Assembly: GCF_015670745.1 (NCBI RefSeq)
Contig: NZ_JADPCH010000008.1
Coordinates: 1-64,000 of the forward strand
DNA length: 64,000 bases
Direction of reading: 5' to 3'
From: Collinsella aerofaciens
Lineage (GTDB): Bacteria; Actinomycetota; Coriobacteriia; Coriobacteriales; Coriobacteriaceae
A program made the translations under genes and the position numbers. The notes beneath the pieces were generated by a model that was not told where the DNA came from, made no database searches, and was given only the letters and a program-made list of their open reading frames with translations. Positions 25,579 through 33,444 of the stretch are shown here, in pieces. The number at the start of each line of letters is the position of its first letter. Position 1 is the stretch's first letter.

Positions 25579-26217
25579 CTATTCAGCGCGCTTGATAGGA
25601 TGACGAACCACAGTCTTAAGTTTCTCCGGTGCACATTTGCGCGGATCGGAGAGATAGATTTCGTGATGTAAGCGGGTGTCTGAGAAGTCGGGGACATAGC
25701 CCTGCTCGGTCGCGTATTCATACATAGCGTCTACGGTTGCCGGCTCGCTGTCATAGGGTCCGGTATGCATGCATTGAACGCAGAGACCTTCATCAACTTT
25801 AAGCAGCTCGACGGCGGAAAAGTCCAGTTTCTTTTTGGTCGTGGCTTCCGCGACTGCCCAGTCAAAGTCATCTCGGGTGACGAAATCGGGCAGGCGAATG
25901 CACGAGATAAAGTTGAAATCGTCCTTGCGTACATAATCGATGTCGCCGCTCGGGGAGTCTTGCCACCAGAAACCCTCGAGCGGCGGTACCACAAAGTCGA
26001 AATAGCCCTCGATACTCCTTGAGCCTTTCTTCGACATCTTGACGGTATAGGCGATGCCGTAAAGCAGCGGCAGGGCGTTTTGATACTCGCCACCTTCGGT
26101 ATTTGGGTCGCCCTTTCCGCGAACTGCAACGTAGCTCATAGGCGGGACAGTTACGATACTCGGCTTGCTTGCAGGTTTGTAGAGCTCCTTGCATTCCTTC
26201 TTAAAGTCGAACGCCAT
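25579..26217 (-). CDS. GyrI-like small-molecule-binding domain protein
   Basis: The 212-residue protein (MAFDFKKECKELYKPASKPSI) has the GyrI/SbmC/Rob effector-binding pattern: VPPMSYVAVRGKGDP, then IEGYFDFVVPPLEGFWW, and a C-terminal VQCMHTGPYDSEPATVDAMYEYA and HHEIYLSDPRK. Relatives bind hydrophobic small molecules and some hydrolyse or sequester xenobiotics. It has no DNA-binding domain. It stands alone between repeat copies that face each other at 25294 and 26391. Function beyond ligand binding is unknown. Confidence 0.85.
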   Translation of the reverse strand: MAFDFKKECKELYKPASKPSIVTVPPMSYVAVRGKGDPNTEGGEYQNALPLLYGIAYTVKMSKKGSRSIEGYFDFVVPPLEGFWWQDSPSGDIDYVRKDDFNFISCIRLPDFVTRDDFDWAVAEATTKKKLDFSAVELLKVDEGLCVQCMHTGPYDSEPATVDAMYEYATEQGYVPDFSDTRLHHEIYLSDPRKCAPEKLKTVVRHPIKRAE

Positions 26218-26390
26218 GTTGGCCGTCTTTCTGCGTATCGGCCTGCTTAGATAGCGGAATCATATTATAGAAACGAACAGCTGCTCGAATGATTTGGCTG
26301 ACAGATTGAGATGCGTGCGTTGTGTTTGGCGGTCGGCCTGACCCCGCCGATGATGTCTCTGCCTCCCCGGCGCCTCATCTATAGCTGCCG

Positions 26391-26440
26391 TTTCCCCATA
26401 TAAAACCTGCCAAAATAAACCTGTCCCTTTTTGGTCGGTG
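26391..26440. repeat. CCTGCCAAAA repeat copy, reverse orientation
   Basis: ATAAAACCTGCCAAAATAAA with CCTGTCCCTTTTTGGTCGG follows the reverse form of the repeat. It lies between the divergent GyrI-like gene and the ABC transporter, about 50 bases before the ATPase start, where the promoter should be. Confidence 0.8.
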
Positions 26441-26488
26441 CGAAATGGGTAATACTAAAGAGTTATCCGACCAGATGGGAGCCGATTG

Positions 26489-27190
26489 ATGGCCTATATC
26501 GAATTCAAAGACGTCGTCAAAGCATACGGCGAGGGCGATGCCCGCATTCATGCGCTCGACGGCGCGAGCTTTACGGTCGAGCGCGGCGAGCTCGCCATCA
26601 TTCTGGGTGCTTCGGGTGCCGGCAAGACCACGGCGCTCAACATTCTGGGCGGCATGGATACGGCGACCTCCGGCACCGTGACGGTGGACGGGCGCGACGT
26701 GAGCTCTGCCAACGAGGCGCAGCTCGTGGAATACCGCCGCGCCGACGTCGGCTTTGTCTTCCAGTTCTACAATTTGGTCCCCAACTTGACGGCGCTCGAA
26801 AACGTCGAGCTCGCGGCGCAAATCTGCCCCGATTCGCTCGATGCCGAGCAAACGCTTTGCCAGGTTGGCCTGGGCGAGCGCCTCGCCAACTTCCCCGCGC
26901 AGCTTTCGGGCGGCGAGCAGCAGCGCGTGTCCATCGCCCGCGCGCTGGCCAAGAACCCCAAGCTGCTTTTGTGCGACGAGCCCACGGGTGCACTCGACTA
27001 CAAAACCGGCAAGCAGATCTTGCAGTTGCTACAGGACACCTGCCGCAAGCAGGACATCACGGTCATTATCATCACCCACAACTCCGCGCTGGCGCCCATG
27101 GCCGATCGCCTGATCCGCTTTAAGAGCGGCCGCGTGGAGAGCGAGACGGTCCAACAAAATCCCGTGCCTATCGAGACGATCGAGTGGTAG
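26489..27190 (+). CDS. ABC transporter ATP-binding protein (MacB/LolD type)
   Basis: The 233-residue ATPase has Walker [13 protein letters not shown] near residue 39, the Q-loop region [18 protein letters not shown], the signature [15 protein letters not shown], Walker [13 protein letters not shown] and the switch His in [10 protein letters not shown]. It should energise the large FtsX-like permease that starts 5 bases after its stop. Such systems act as mechanotransmission machines or export peptides and lipids. GGGAG lies about 8 bases before the ATG at 26489; a TTG one codon earlier is less likely. Confidence 0.92.
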   Translation: MAYIEFKDVVKAYGEGDARIHALDGASFTVERGELAIILGASGAGKTTALNILGGMDTATSGTVTVDGRDVSSANEAQLVEYRRADVGFVFQFYNLVPNLTALENVELAAQICPDSLDAEQTLCQVGLGERLANFPAQLSGGEQQRVSIARALAKNPKLLLCDEPTGALDYKTGKQILQLLQDTCRKQDITVIIITHNSALAPMADRLIRFKSGRVESETVQQNPVPIETIEW

Positions 27191-27195
27191 CGCCC

Positions 27196-29961
27196 ATGGA
27201 CCAAGATTGCCAAAACAGCCAAAACCACGATACGGAGCACGCGGGCCGCGACCGGGAGTTCGCGACCTACCGTACCGCTCAAAGCTCAAACGATATGGTG
27301 CCGACGGTTTTTCGCCGTGGCATCTACCGCACGATTCGGGGCAGTCTTAAGCGCTTCCTATCTATCGTGGTCATCACTGCGCTTGGCGTGAGCGTGATGT
27401 GCGGCCTTAAGGCGGGCTGCGAGGATTTGTGCGATTCGGTCGACGCCTATTTTGACCAGCAGAATGTCTATGACATTAACGTGCAGTCGACCTATGGCCT
27501 TACGCGCGACGATCTCGCGGCTATCCAAGAGGTCGACGGCGTCGAGACGGTCGAGGGCATCTACACCGAGACCGCCTACACCGCCGTGGGCACAACGCGC
27601 GAGCGCGTGGTCGTGCAAAGTCTCTCCAAGGAGAACATCGATCAGCCGGCGCTGGTGAGCGGCGATTTGCCCGAGAGCGCCGATGAAGTCGCGGTGACTT
27701 CGAAGTTCCTGAAGGCTTCGGGCAAAAAGCTCGGCGATACGGTGAGTTTTGCCGCCAATGACGCGAGCTCGTCCAACCAAAGTGCCAAGGATCAGTTTGC
27801 CGCGGGCGATTACACCATTACGGCCGAGGTCCTCGATCCTACCGACGTGAGCTCCGACTCGACAGTCAACGCCTTTCGCGCTGCTTCGGCTGCGGACTAT
27901 AAGTTCTATGTGAGCGAGGATGCCGCGACATCTTCTTCCTACTCCGCAGTCCACGTGATCGTCGAGGGAGCCAAGAGTCTTAACTCCTATTCAGATGCCT
28001 ACACGACAAAGATCAACGAGGTCAAAGGCAATATCGAGAAGATCCGCGAGGAGCGTGAGAAGGCGCGCGTCCAGGAGTTGACGGTTGACACGCCGTCAAG
28101 CTTGGATACGGCCGAGCGTCAGGCCGCCATGCTCTTTGGGATCGAGCAGGATAACATCAACCGTATGGCCGAGGGCAGCGAGGAGCGCGTCCAGGCTCAG
28201 GCCGAGTTGGACCAGCGCCGCGCCGCCGCCGACCAGCATTTTGCCGATGCCCGCGCCGAGCTTTCCGATCTGGGCGAATGCACCTGGTACATTCAGGACC
28301 GCGGTAACATCGCAAGCTACTCGAGCGTCGAGAGCGACAGTTCTTCGATCGAGGCCATCGCCACGGTTTTCCCATTTATCTTCTTTGTCGTCGCTGTGCT
28401 CATCAGTCTTACCACCGCCACGCGCATGGTCGAGGAGGAGCGCACGCTTATTGGCCTGTACAAGGCGCTTGGCTATTCACGCGAGCGCATCCTGTCCAAA
28501 TACGTGGACTATGCGCTGTGGGCATGTCTGATCGGCGGCGTGCTCGGCAACATCATCGGATTTGTGGGCCTGCCGCTGTTCCTGTTTACGGTGTTCGACG
28601 ACATGTACTCGCTGCCCCAGATGCTGCTCTCGTACGACATCGTGTCCTCAATCGTCTCGGTGGCGCTGTTTGCCGTGGGCGTGGTGGGCGCTACGATTAT
28701 CGCCTGCCGCCACGAGATGGCCGAGACCCCGGCCTCGCTCATGCGTCCCAAGGCCCCACGCGCCGGCTCTCGCATCTTGCTTGAGCGCATCGGCTTTATC
28801 TGGCGCCGCATGGGCTTTTTGAACAAGGTGGCAGCACGTAACCTGTTCCGCTACAAAAAGCGCGCTTTTATGACCATCTTCGGTATCGCCGGCTGCACGG
28901 CGCTCGTGATCTGCGGTATGGGCATTCGCGACACGTCGGTGGCGCTTTCGCCCAAACAGTACGGGCATATCACGCGCTACGACCTGCTGGCGGTCGCCAA
29001 TCCCGACGATTTTTCGCAGACGTGCGCGGCATTGGATGAGCGCAGCGCGGCCAATGATTTCAACGTGACCGTGACCTCGACCCTGCCGATTATGACCGAC
29101 AACGTCACCTTTACGTTTGGCGGCAAGAGCGAGACCGTGCAGCTGATCGTGGTGCCCGATGACCGCACGGGTGACTTGGGCGATTACGTGCGTCTGGAGG
29201 ATGAGTCCAATGAACCGCTGCCTTTGCGTGACGGAGACGTGTATCTGAGCAAGAGTTCACAGCTGGTGCTGGGGATTCAGCCGGGCGATACGGCTCACGT
29301 CCAGGATTCGTCGCTCAATGTTGCCAAGGTCAAAGTCAGCGACATTTCGCTTAACTATCTGGGCAACACGCTTTACATGACGCAGGGCACCTATGAGCGT
29401 GCGTTCGGTCGAAGCGCACGTCTTAACGGCGTCTTTGTGCTGCTTAAGGGCTCGTCGGCCGACCAGATTGCGTTTAGCAAGAATCTTAAGAGTGACGGTT
29501 GGCTTACGATTTCGAGTACGGCCGAGCATTGGGAAAACTATGAGGCGAACTTTACGATCATCAATTCGGTTGTGGTGCTCGTGACCTTCATGGCAGCGTG
29601 CCTGTCGTTTGTGGTGGTGTTTACGCTGTCCAACACGAATATCTCCGAGCGCGAGCGCGAGCTGGCGACCATTAAGGTGTTGGGCTTCCGCCGCGGTGAG
29701 GTGCACCATTACGTCAACAAGGAGACGTTGATCCTCACGGCGATTGGCGCTGCGCTGGGCGTGCCGCTGGGCGGCTTGCTGGCCGAGAGTTTTACGTACA
29801 TTTTGCAGATGCCGTCGCTGTACTTTGATGTCGAGGTCGAGCCGCTAAGCTACGTGCTCGCCGTGGTGCTTTCCTTTGGCTTTACGTTTATCGTCAACCT
29901 CGCCACCAATCGTACCCTCAACAAGATCGACATGGTCGGCGCCCTCAAGAGTGCCGAGTAA
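27196..29961 (+). CDS. Large FtsX-like ABC permease with extracellular coiled-coil region
   Basis: The 921-residue protein has an N-terminal membrane span (SIVVITALGVSVMCGLKAGC, about 60-80) and a long extracellular domain to about residue 390. Two FtsX domains follow, near 395-515 and 790-915 (ERTLIGLYKALGYSRERILSKYV and ERELATIKVLGFRRGEVHHYV). Residues of about 275-365 are Glu/Lys/Ala-rich and likely coiled coil. It pairs with the upstream ATPase. No substrate can be read from sequence; cell-envelope stress or peptide export is typical. The start at 27196 is the first ATG after the ATPase stop. The stop TAA merges with a repeat copy. Confidence 0.88.
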   Translation: MDQDCQNSQNHDTEHAGRDREFATYRTAQSSNDMVPTVFRRGIYRTIRGSLKRFLSIVVITALGVSVMCGLKAGCEDLCDSVDAYFDQQNVYDINVQSTYGLTRDDLAAIQEVDGVETVEGIYTETAYTAVGTTRERVVVQSLSKENIDQPALVSGDLPESADEVAVTSKFLKASGKKLGDTVSFAANDASSSNQSAKDQFAAGDYTITAEVLDPTDVSSDSTVNAFRAASAADYKFYVSEDAATSSSYSAVHVIVEGAKSLNSYSDAYTTKINEVKGNIEKIREEREKARVQELTVDTPSSLDTAERQAAMLFGIEQDNINRMAEGSEERVQAQAELDQRRAAADQHFADARAELSDLGECTWYIQDRGNIASYSSVESDSSSIEAIATVFPFIFFVVAVLISLTTATRMVEEERTLIGLYKALGYSRERILSKYVDYALWACLIGGVLGNIIGFVGLPLFLFTVFDDMYSLPQMLLSYDIVSSIVSVALFAVGVVGATIIACRHEMAETPASLMRPKAPRAGSRILLERIGFIWRRMGFLNKVAARNLFRYKKRAFMTIFGIAGCTALVICGMGIRDTSVALSPKQYGHITRYDLLAVANPDDFSQTCAALDERSAANDFNVTVTSTLPIMTDNVTFTFGGKSETVQLIVVPDDRTGDLGDYVRLEDESNEPLPLRDGDVYLSKSSQLVLGIQPGDTAHVQDSSLNVAKVKVSDISLNYLGNTLYMTQGTYERAFGRSARLNGVFVLLKGSSADQIAFSKNLKSDGWLTISSTAEHWENYEANFTIINSVVVLVTFMAACLSFVVVFTLSNTNISERERELATIKVLGFRRGEVHHYVNKETLILTAIGAALGVPLGGLLAESFTYILQMPSLYFDVEVEPLSYVLAVVLSFGFTFIVNLATNRTLNKIDMVGALKSAE

Positions 29962-30015
29962 CCTGCCAAAAAGGGACAGGTTTATTTTGGCAGGTTTTAT
30001 CTGGGCAAACGCCGG
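29959..30015. repeat. CCTGCCAAAA repeat fused to the permease stop codon
   Basis: TAACCTGCCAAAAAGGGACA begins at the stop codon and TTTTGGCAGGTTTTATCTGG follows after the GGGACAG box. Its outer end CAAACGCCGG forms the left arm of the terminator at 30003. Confidence 0.85.
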
Positions 30016-30047
30016 ACACCTACGGGCGATCCGGCGTTTGCCCCGTT
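30003..30047 (+). terminator. Terminator of the ABC operon
   Basis: GGGCAAACGCCGG (30003-30015) pairs perfectly with CCGGCGTTTGCCC (30031-30043), followed by CGTTTTG. The left arm belongs to the repeat element. Confidence 0.75.
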
Positions 30048-30076
30048 TTGCTGGGGATGTCTGTCGTTCAGTGCTC

Positions 30077-30397
30077 TTACTGGCCAATCCAGTGTTGCGC
30101 ATAGCTCTTAATGTCCTCGGTAAAACCGTCAAGGTCGTCAAGGGTGATCACGCTGTCGATAAGCAAATTGGCTATCTCGCGGTGCATTGTGCTGCGGCGA
30201 ATGTCGTTTGCAATTACGCCTGAGGACAGCTTGTCTCTATTGAGGTGCTCTTCTAGTGCCCAAAATCTACTGGACGCTTCGCTGTCGCCGTTCAGCATCT
30301 CAACGTACTGGCTGATGAGCTTTTCCATATAACGTTCTTGCCATTGAGGAAGCATTTTCTTAAACAGCTTCCAGTCGCTTTCGGCTACGTCGCGCAT
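30077..30397 (-). CDS. Conserved small hypothetical protein
   Basis: The 106-residue protein (MRDVAESDWKLFKKMLPQWQ) is highly charged and helical. It has no membrane span or cysteine motif. The LPQWQERYMEKLISQYVEML and FWALEEHLNRDK segments resemble a small family common in gut Firmicutes and Actinobacteria, without known function and sometimes misnamed as a transporter. I start at 30397, after CGGAGGACAT; an upstream ATG at 30439 lacks such a site. It stands alone. Confidence 0.7.
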   Translation of the reverse strand: MRDVAESDWKLFKKMLPQWQERYMEKLISQYVEMLNGDSEASSRFWALEEHLNRDKLSSGVIANDIRRSTMHREIANLLIDSVITLDDLDGFTEDIKSYAQHWIGQ

Positions 30398-30525
30398 ATG
30401 TCCTCCGCTCGTCAAACGGGCTTTCCATTTGCCTTTCATTCTATTTGGTTTTCGCTCGCAGGCGTGGATGAGAGGCTCTCTTTAGCCTTCGAGATTGGGC
30501 TTGAATGGGTCGTATGCCACAAAAC

Positions 30526-30665
30526 GGGCCTATCTACTACGTTTAATTGGATACTCTCAATCATGCCGGGGAAACGAAAAATAAAACCGCAGGTAGAAGG
30601 CCTGTCGATTTTCAAAAAAGGCAGGTATGGTCGGCTCTCTCGAGTTAAACGTAGTAAATAGGCCC
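30526..30665. repeat. 140-nt imperfect hairpin with ATAAAACCGCAGG core
   Basis: A 21-bp outer pair (30526-30546 with 30645-30665, one mismatch, CTACTACGTTTAA type) encloses a partly paired middle. Near the apex lies ATAAAACCGCAGG, shared with the otherwise unrelated 182-nt hairpin at 18259. It fills most of the 450-base gap before the XRE gene terminus. Confidence 0.75.
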
Positions 30666-30727
30666 TTTTCTTGGCGCGTGGTCAGCTCAATGCTAATCTC
30701 CGTGCCGGAACTGGCCCAGTTGTTTGT

Positions 30728-30796
30728 AAGTTGCGGTGATATAGGGACTGTTTGGCGCTTTGGAGCCTCAAAACAGTCCCTATATCACCGCAACTT
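30728..30796. repeat. TTGCGGTGATATAG hairpin, copy 1
   Basis: AGTTGCGGTGATATAGGGAC pairs with GTCCCTATATCACCGCAACT; inner arms GACTGTTT/AAACAGTC extend it to a stem of about 25 bp with a short loop. Compare 31952 and 39160. Confidence 0.85.
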
Positions 30797-30845
30797 GGAA
30801 GGGGCGGGCGGTGTCGGATGAGTGGCGCTGGCTGGTTGGGGCGGT

Positions 30846-31766
30846 TTAGGCCTGTTTGCGGCACTTCCATTGTTTGCGACACCAGCGCATGAGCGCCTTT
30901 ACGATGGGAATCGTGATGAGGATGATCCATGCAGGATGGGGCTGTCCCAAACAGAGCCACATGTAGAGGAACCAAGCGATGGCGGCTGCTGGATAGACGC
31001 ATTCAGTGAGCTTTGACAAATGGCGTCGATCGATAAAGTCACCAATCGCGTAGTAGACGGGAACCAAAAAGACGAGGAAAAGCCCCATGCCCCATGTGCC
31101 GTAGACAATGCCGAGCACCAGATAGGCGAGAGTGACAAGTGCGGGGAAGGGGAATTTGTTCCATGCACGTCCGACCTTGGTGTGGAAATGCTTGCCATGA
31201 TGGTCGAGCTTGTCGTGTGCTTCCTTCCAGCTGGAAAACGTCTCGCCGTCGATGGTGACGGTGCCGTCGTCATTGGTACGCACGCTATGTCCATCGTCCT
31301 CAAGCGTATCGATATGCACGCCGCCCGGCCCCACATGCACCTCTTCGCCCTTGCGCTCGTTGGTCACATGGATGCCGCTCCAACCAACATGGACTTCCTC
31401 GCCTTTATTGGGATCAATGACGTGGATACCGCGCGCGAGGGAAATATCGACAAGTGGTTTGTCACCGCAATCGGCGTGCTCGGCAGAATCCTCAGCCTCG
31501 TCAGCCACATCCGCCGTCTCGGTGTCGGCGCTACCGTCCTCCGGGCCGTCGGCATCGTTGGCCGCCTCCCCATATAGCAGCTTGTCCAACGACACGCCAT
31601 ACAGCGCGGCGAGCGCAATGAGGTTATCGGTATCGGGTGAGGACTCGCTGCGCTCCCATTTACTAACAGCCTGGCGGCTTACGCCCAGCTGGGCAGCAAG
31701 CGCCTCCTGAGAAAGCCCGGCAGCTTTACGGCGATCGACGAGGCGCTGTGCCATCGCAAGATCCAT
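30846..31766 (-). CDS. XRE-family regulator with repeat domain and membrane C-terminus
   Basis: The 306-residue protein combines three parts. An N-terminal XRE helix-turn-helix lies at about 5-60 (RKAAGLSQEALAAQLGVSRQ), followed by an acidic linker. Three 18-residue repeats span about 113-166 (GIHVIDPNKGEEVHVGWS, GIHVTNERKGEEVHVGPG, then a degraded copy). Three or so C-terminal membrane spans lie at about 208-293. DNA-binding proteins anchored to the membrane this way often sense envelope or ionic conditions, but the signal here is unknown. AAAGGAACCACC precedes the ATG at 31766. No co-transcribed gene is evident. Confidence 0.8.
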   Translation of the reverse strand: MDLAMAQRLVDRRKAAGLSQEALAAQLGVSRQAVSKWERSESSPDTDNLIALAALYGVSLDKLLYGEAANDADGPEDGSADTETADVADEAEDSAEHADCGDKPLVDISLARGIHVIDPNKGEEVHVGWSGIHVTNERKGEEVHVGPGGVHIDTLEDDGHSVRTNDDGTVTIDGETFSSWKEAHDKLDHHGKHFHTKVGRAWNKFPFPALVTLAYLVLGIVYGTWGMGLFLVFLVPVYYAIGDFIDRRHLSKLTECVYPAAAIAWFLYMWLCLGQPHPAWIILITIPIVKALMRWCRKQWKCRKQA

Positions 31767-31951
31767 GGTGGTTCCTTTCGTTTGATGGTCGAATCGAATG
31801 AGCCGAGTATGCCGAGAACAACCGGTAGCGACCACCATTTCTAGTTAGAATCTGCTCAAACCCTACCGCAACTACCGGTAGCAACCCCTAACGACCAGCC
31901 ATTTTAGGACAAATGTCAATGCAAGTAGCAGCCAAGAGCTCCCACTCAGTA

Positions 31952-32018
31952 AATTGCGGTGGAGTAGTTCCTAAATTCAGCCATTTGCGGACTAAGCAGG
32001 AACTATTTCACCGCAACT
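31952..32018. repeat. TTGCGGTGATATAG hairpin, divergent copy 2
   Basis: AATTGCGGTGGAGTAGTTCC pairs with AGGAACTATTTCACCGCAAC around a loop containing CCATTTGCGGACTAAG. It lies upstream of the XRE gene. Between 31767 and 31951 I see only short imperfect direct repeats (ACCGGTAGC). Confidence 0.75.
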
Positions 32019-32086
32019 GAATTTCAGGTCAGGCACCCGCAGCAAGAAGGCGAATAGCCTCGGCCTCTCCAGTTACCGCAGGAGGC

Positions 32087-32195
32087 CCCAGGGCTTACCT
32101 CCCAAATCTTTCCGCAGGACGGAAGGACCCCGCCGCGCGAAGCGCACGGCGGGGTCCTGACATGTCCGAGGACGATTTGGGAGGTAAGCCCTGGG
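32087..32195. repeat. Nested long palindrome D (CCGCAG/CGAGGAC core)
   Basis: A perfect 22-bp outer pair (32087-32108 with 32174-32195) encloses a perfect 12-bp inner pair AGGACCCCGCCG/CGGCGGGGTCCT (32124-32135, 32147-32158). Both internal bulges are 15 nt: TTTCCGCAGGACGGA on the left and GACATGTCCGAGGAC on the right. It lies 29 bases downstream of the pfkA stop. Confidence 0.85.
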
Positions 32196-32224
32196 AGCTC
32201 CGATGGGGGCGGTTCCAGCCGAGG

Positions 32225-33304
32225 CTATTCGTCGCCGAAGCTGATGCCCAGCGCCTTGGCCTCGCGCACCAGATCACTCTGGGGGTCGACAAACTTGAGC
32301 TTGCCGGCGACATCCTCGAGCGGCATGTGGCACATTTTGCCGTCGCGCAGGGCAATCATGTAGCCAAACTCGCCGCGCAGGCAGCCGAGCGCTGCCTCGA
32401 CGCCGCACTGAGTCGCAAAGATGCGGTCCTGGGCGTCGGGCTGACCGCCGCGCTGCGTGTGGCCGGGGATGGCGACGCGGGTCTCGCGACCGGTCTTGGC
32501 CTCGATCTCCTTGGCGATGTCGTACACGATTGACGGGCTCGTGCGCTCGGCGAGCTTCTTCTTGTACTCCTTCTTGGGCAGCGCCGCGTCCTCCTTGGAG
32601 ATAGCGCCCTCGGCGACGGCCACGATAGTAAAGCGGCTGCCGGTCTCCATGCGATGCTCGATGGTCTTGATGACGTTATCCATGTCGTAGGGAATCTCGG
32701 GAATCAAGATGACATCTGCGCCGCCCGCGACGCCGGCATACAGCGGGATCCAGCCAACCTTGTGGCCCATGATCTCGATAACGAACACGCGCCCGTGACT
32801 CGACGCGGTGGTGTGGATGTCGTCGATGCACTTGGTAGCGACGTCGATGGCGCTCGTAAAGCCAAACGTCAACTCGGTGCCCCAGGTGTCGTTATCGATG
32901 GTCTTGGGCAGCGCGATAACGTTGAGGCCCTCTTCGCGCAGGCGGTTGGCGGTCTTGGTGGATCCGTTGCCACCCAGCATAAACAGGCAGTCGAGCTGCA
33001 GCTTATGATAGGTGTGGACCATTGCGGGCACCTTCTCGACGCCGTCGGCCTCGGGAGTGTCCAGGCGCTTGAACGGCGTACGGCTCGTGCCCAGGATGGT
33101 GCCGCCGCGGGTGAGGATGCCGCTAAAATCGGCGGGAGTCATGACACGGAATCTGCTGTAGATAAGGCCCTGGTAGCCGTCCTCAAAACCATAGATTTCG
33201 ATAGGCTCTTCGCTGTTGGTCATAAGTGTTTTGACAATGCCGCGCATGGTGGCGTTGAGTGCCTGGCAGTCGCCGCCACTGGTAAGAAGACCGATCCTAA
33301 GCAT
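32225..33304 (-). CDS. pfkA: 6-phosphofructokinase
   Basis: The 359-residue protein starts MLRIGLLTSGGDCQALNATM. It has GGNGSTKTANRL at the phosphoryl-donor site, PKTIDNDTWGTELTFGF with the catalytic Asp, VIEIMGHKVGWIPL, and the substrate Arg in GHTQRGGQPDAQDR. It phosphorylates fructose-6-phosphate in glycolysis. The two donor-determining positions are mixed: Gly in GGNGS as in ATP enzymes, but Lys in PKTIDND as in many pyrophosphate-type enzymes. ATP use is likely but not certain. It appears monocistronic. Confidence 0.92.
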   Translation of the reverse strand: MLRIGLLTSGGDCQALNATMRGIVKTLMTNSEEPIEIYGFEDGYQGLIYSRFRVMTPADFSGILTRGGTILGTSRTPFKRLDTPEADGVEKVPAMVHTYHKLQLDCLFMLGGNGSTKTANRLREEGLNVIALPKTIDNDTWGTELTFGFTSAIDVATKCIDDIHTTASSHGRVFVIEIMGHKVGWIPLYAGVAGGADVILIPEIPYDMDNVIKTIEHRMETGSRFTIVAVAEGAISKEDAALPKKEYKKKLAERTSPSIVYDIAKEIEAKTGRETRVAIPGHTQRGGQPDAQDRIFATQCGVEAALGCLRGEFGYMIALRDGKMCHMPLEDVAGKLKFVDPQSDLVREAKALGISFGDE

Positions 33305-33343
33305 GATGAATCCTTCCGGGCAAGTTATAACATGCGCATAAGT

Positions 33344-33374
33344 TTACCCCCGCACACTGTTGACGCGGGGGTAA
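33344..33374. terminator. Hairpin between pfkA and the Ntn hydrolase gene
   Basis: TTACCCCCGC (33344-33353) pairs with GCGGGGGTAA (33365-33374) around an 11-base loop. No strong T tract follows on either strand. It may end the upstream minus-strand gene. Confidence 0.5.
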
Positions 33375-33444
33375 AACGTGTTAGCTCAAGCGTATGGAAA
33401 TGTAAACAACGTCAGGCGAGCGTAAGGCCGACAGGCCTGGCTCC

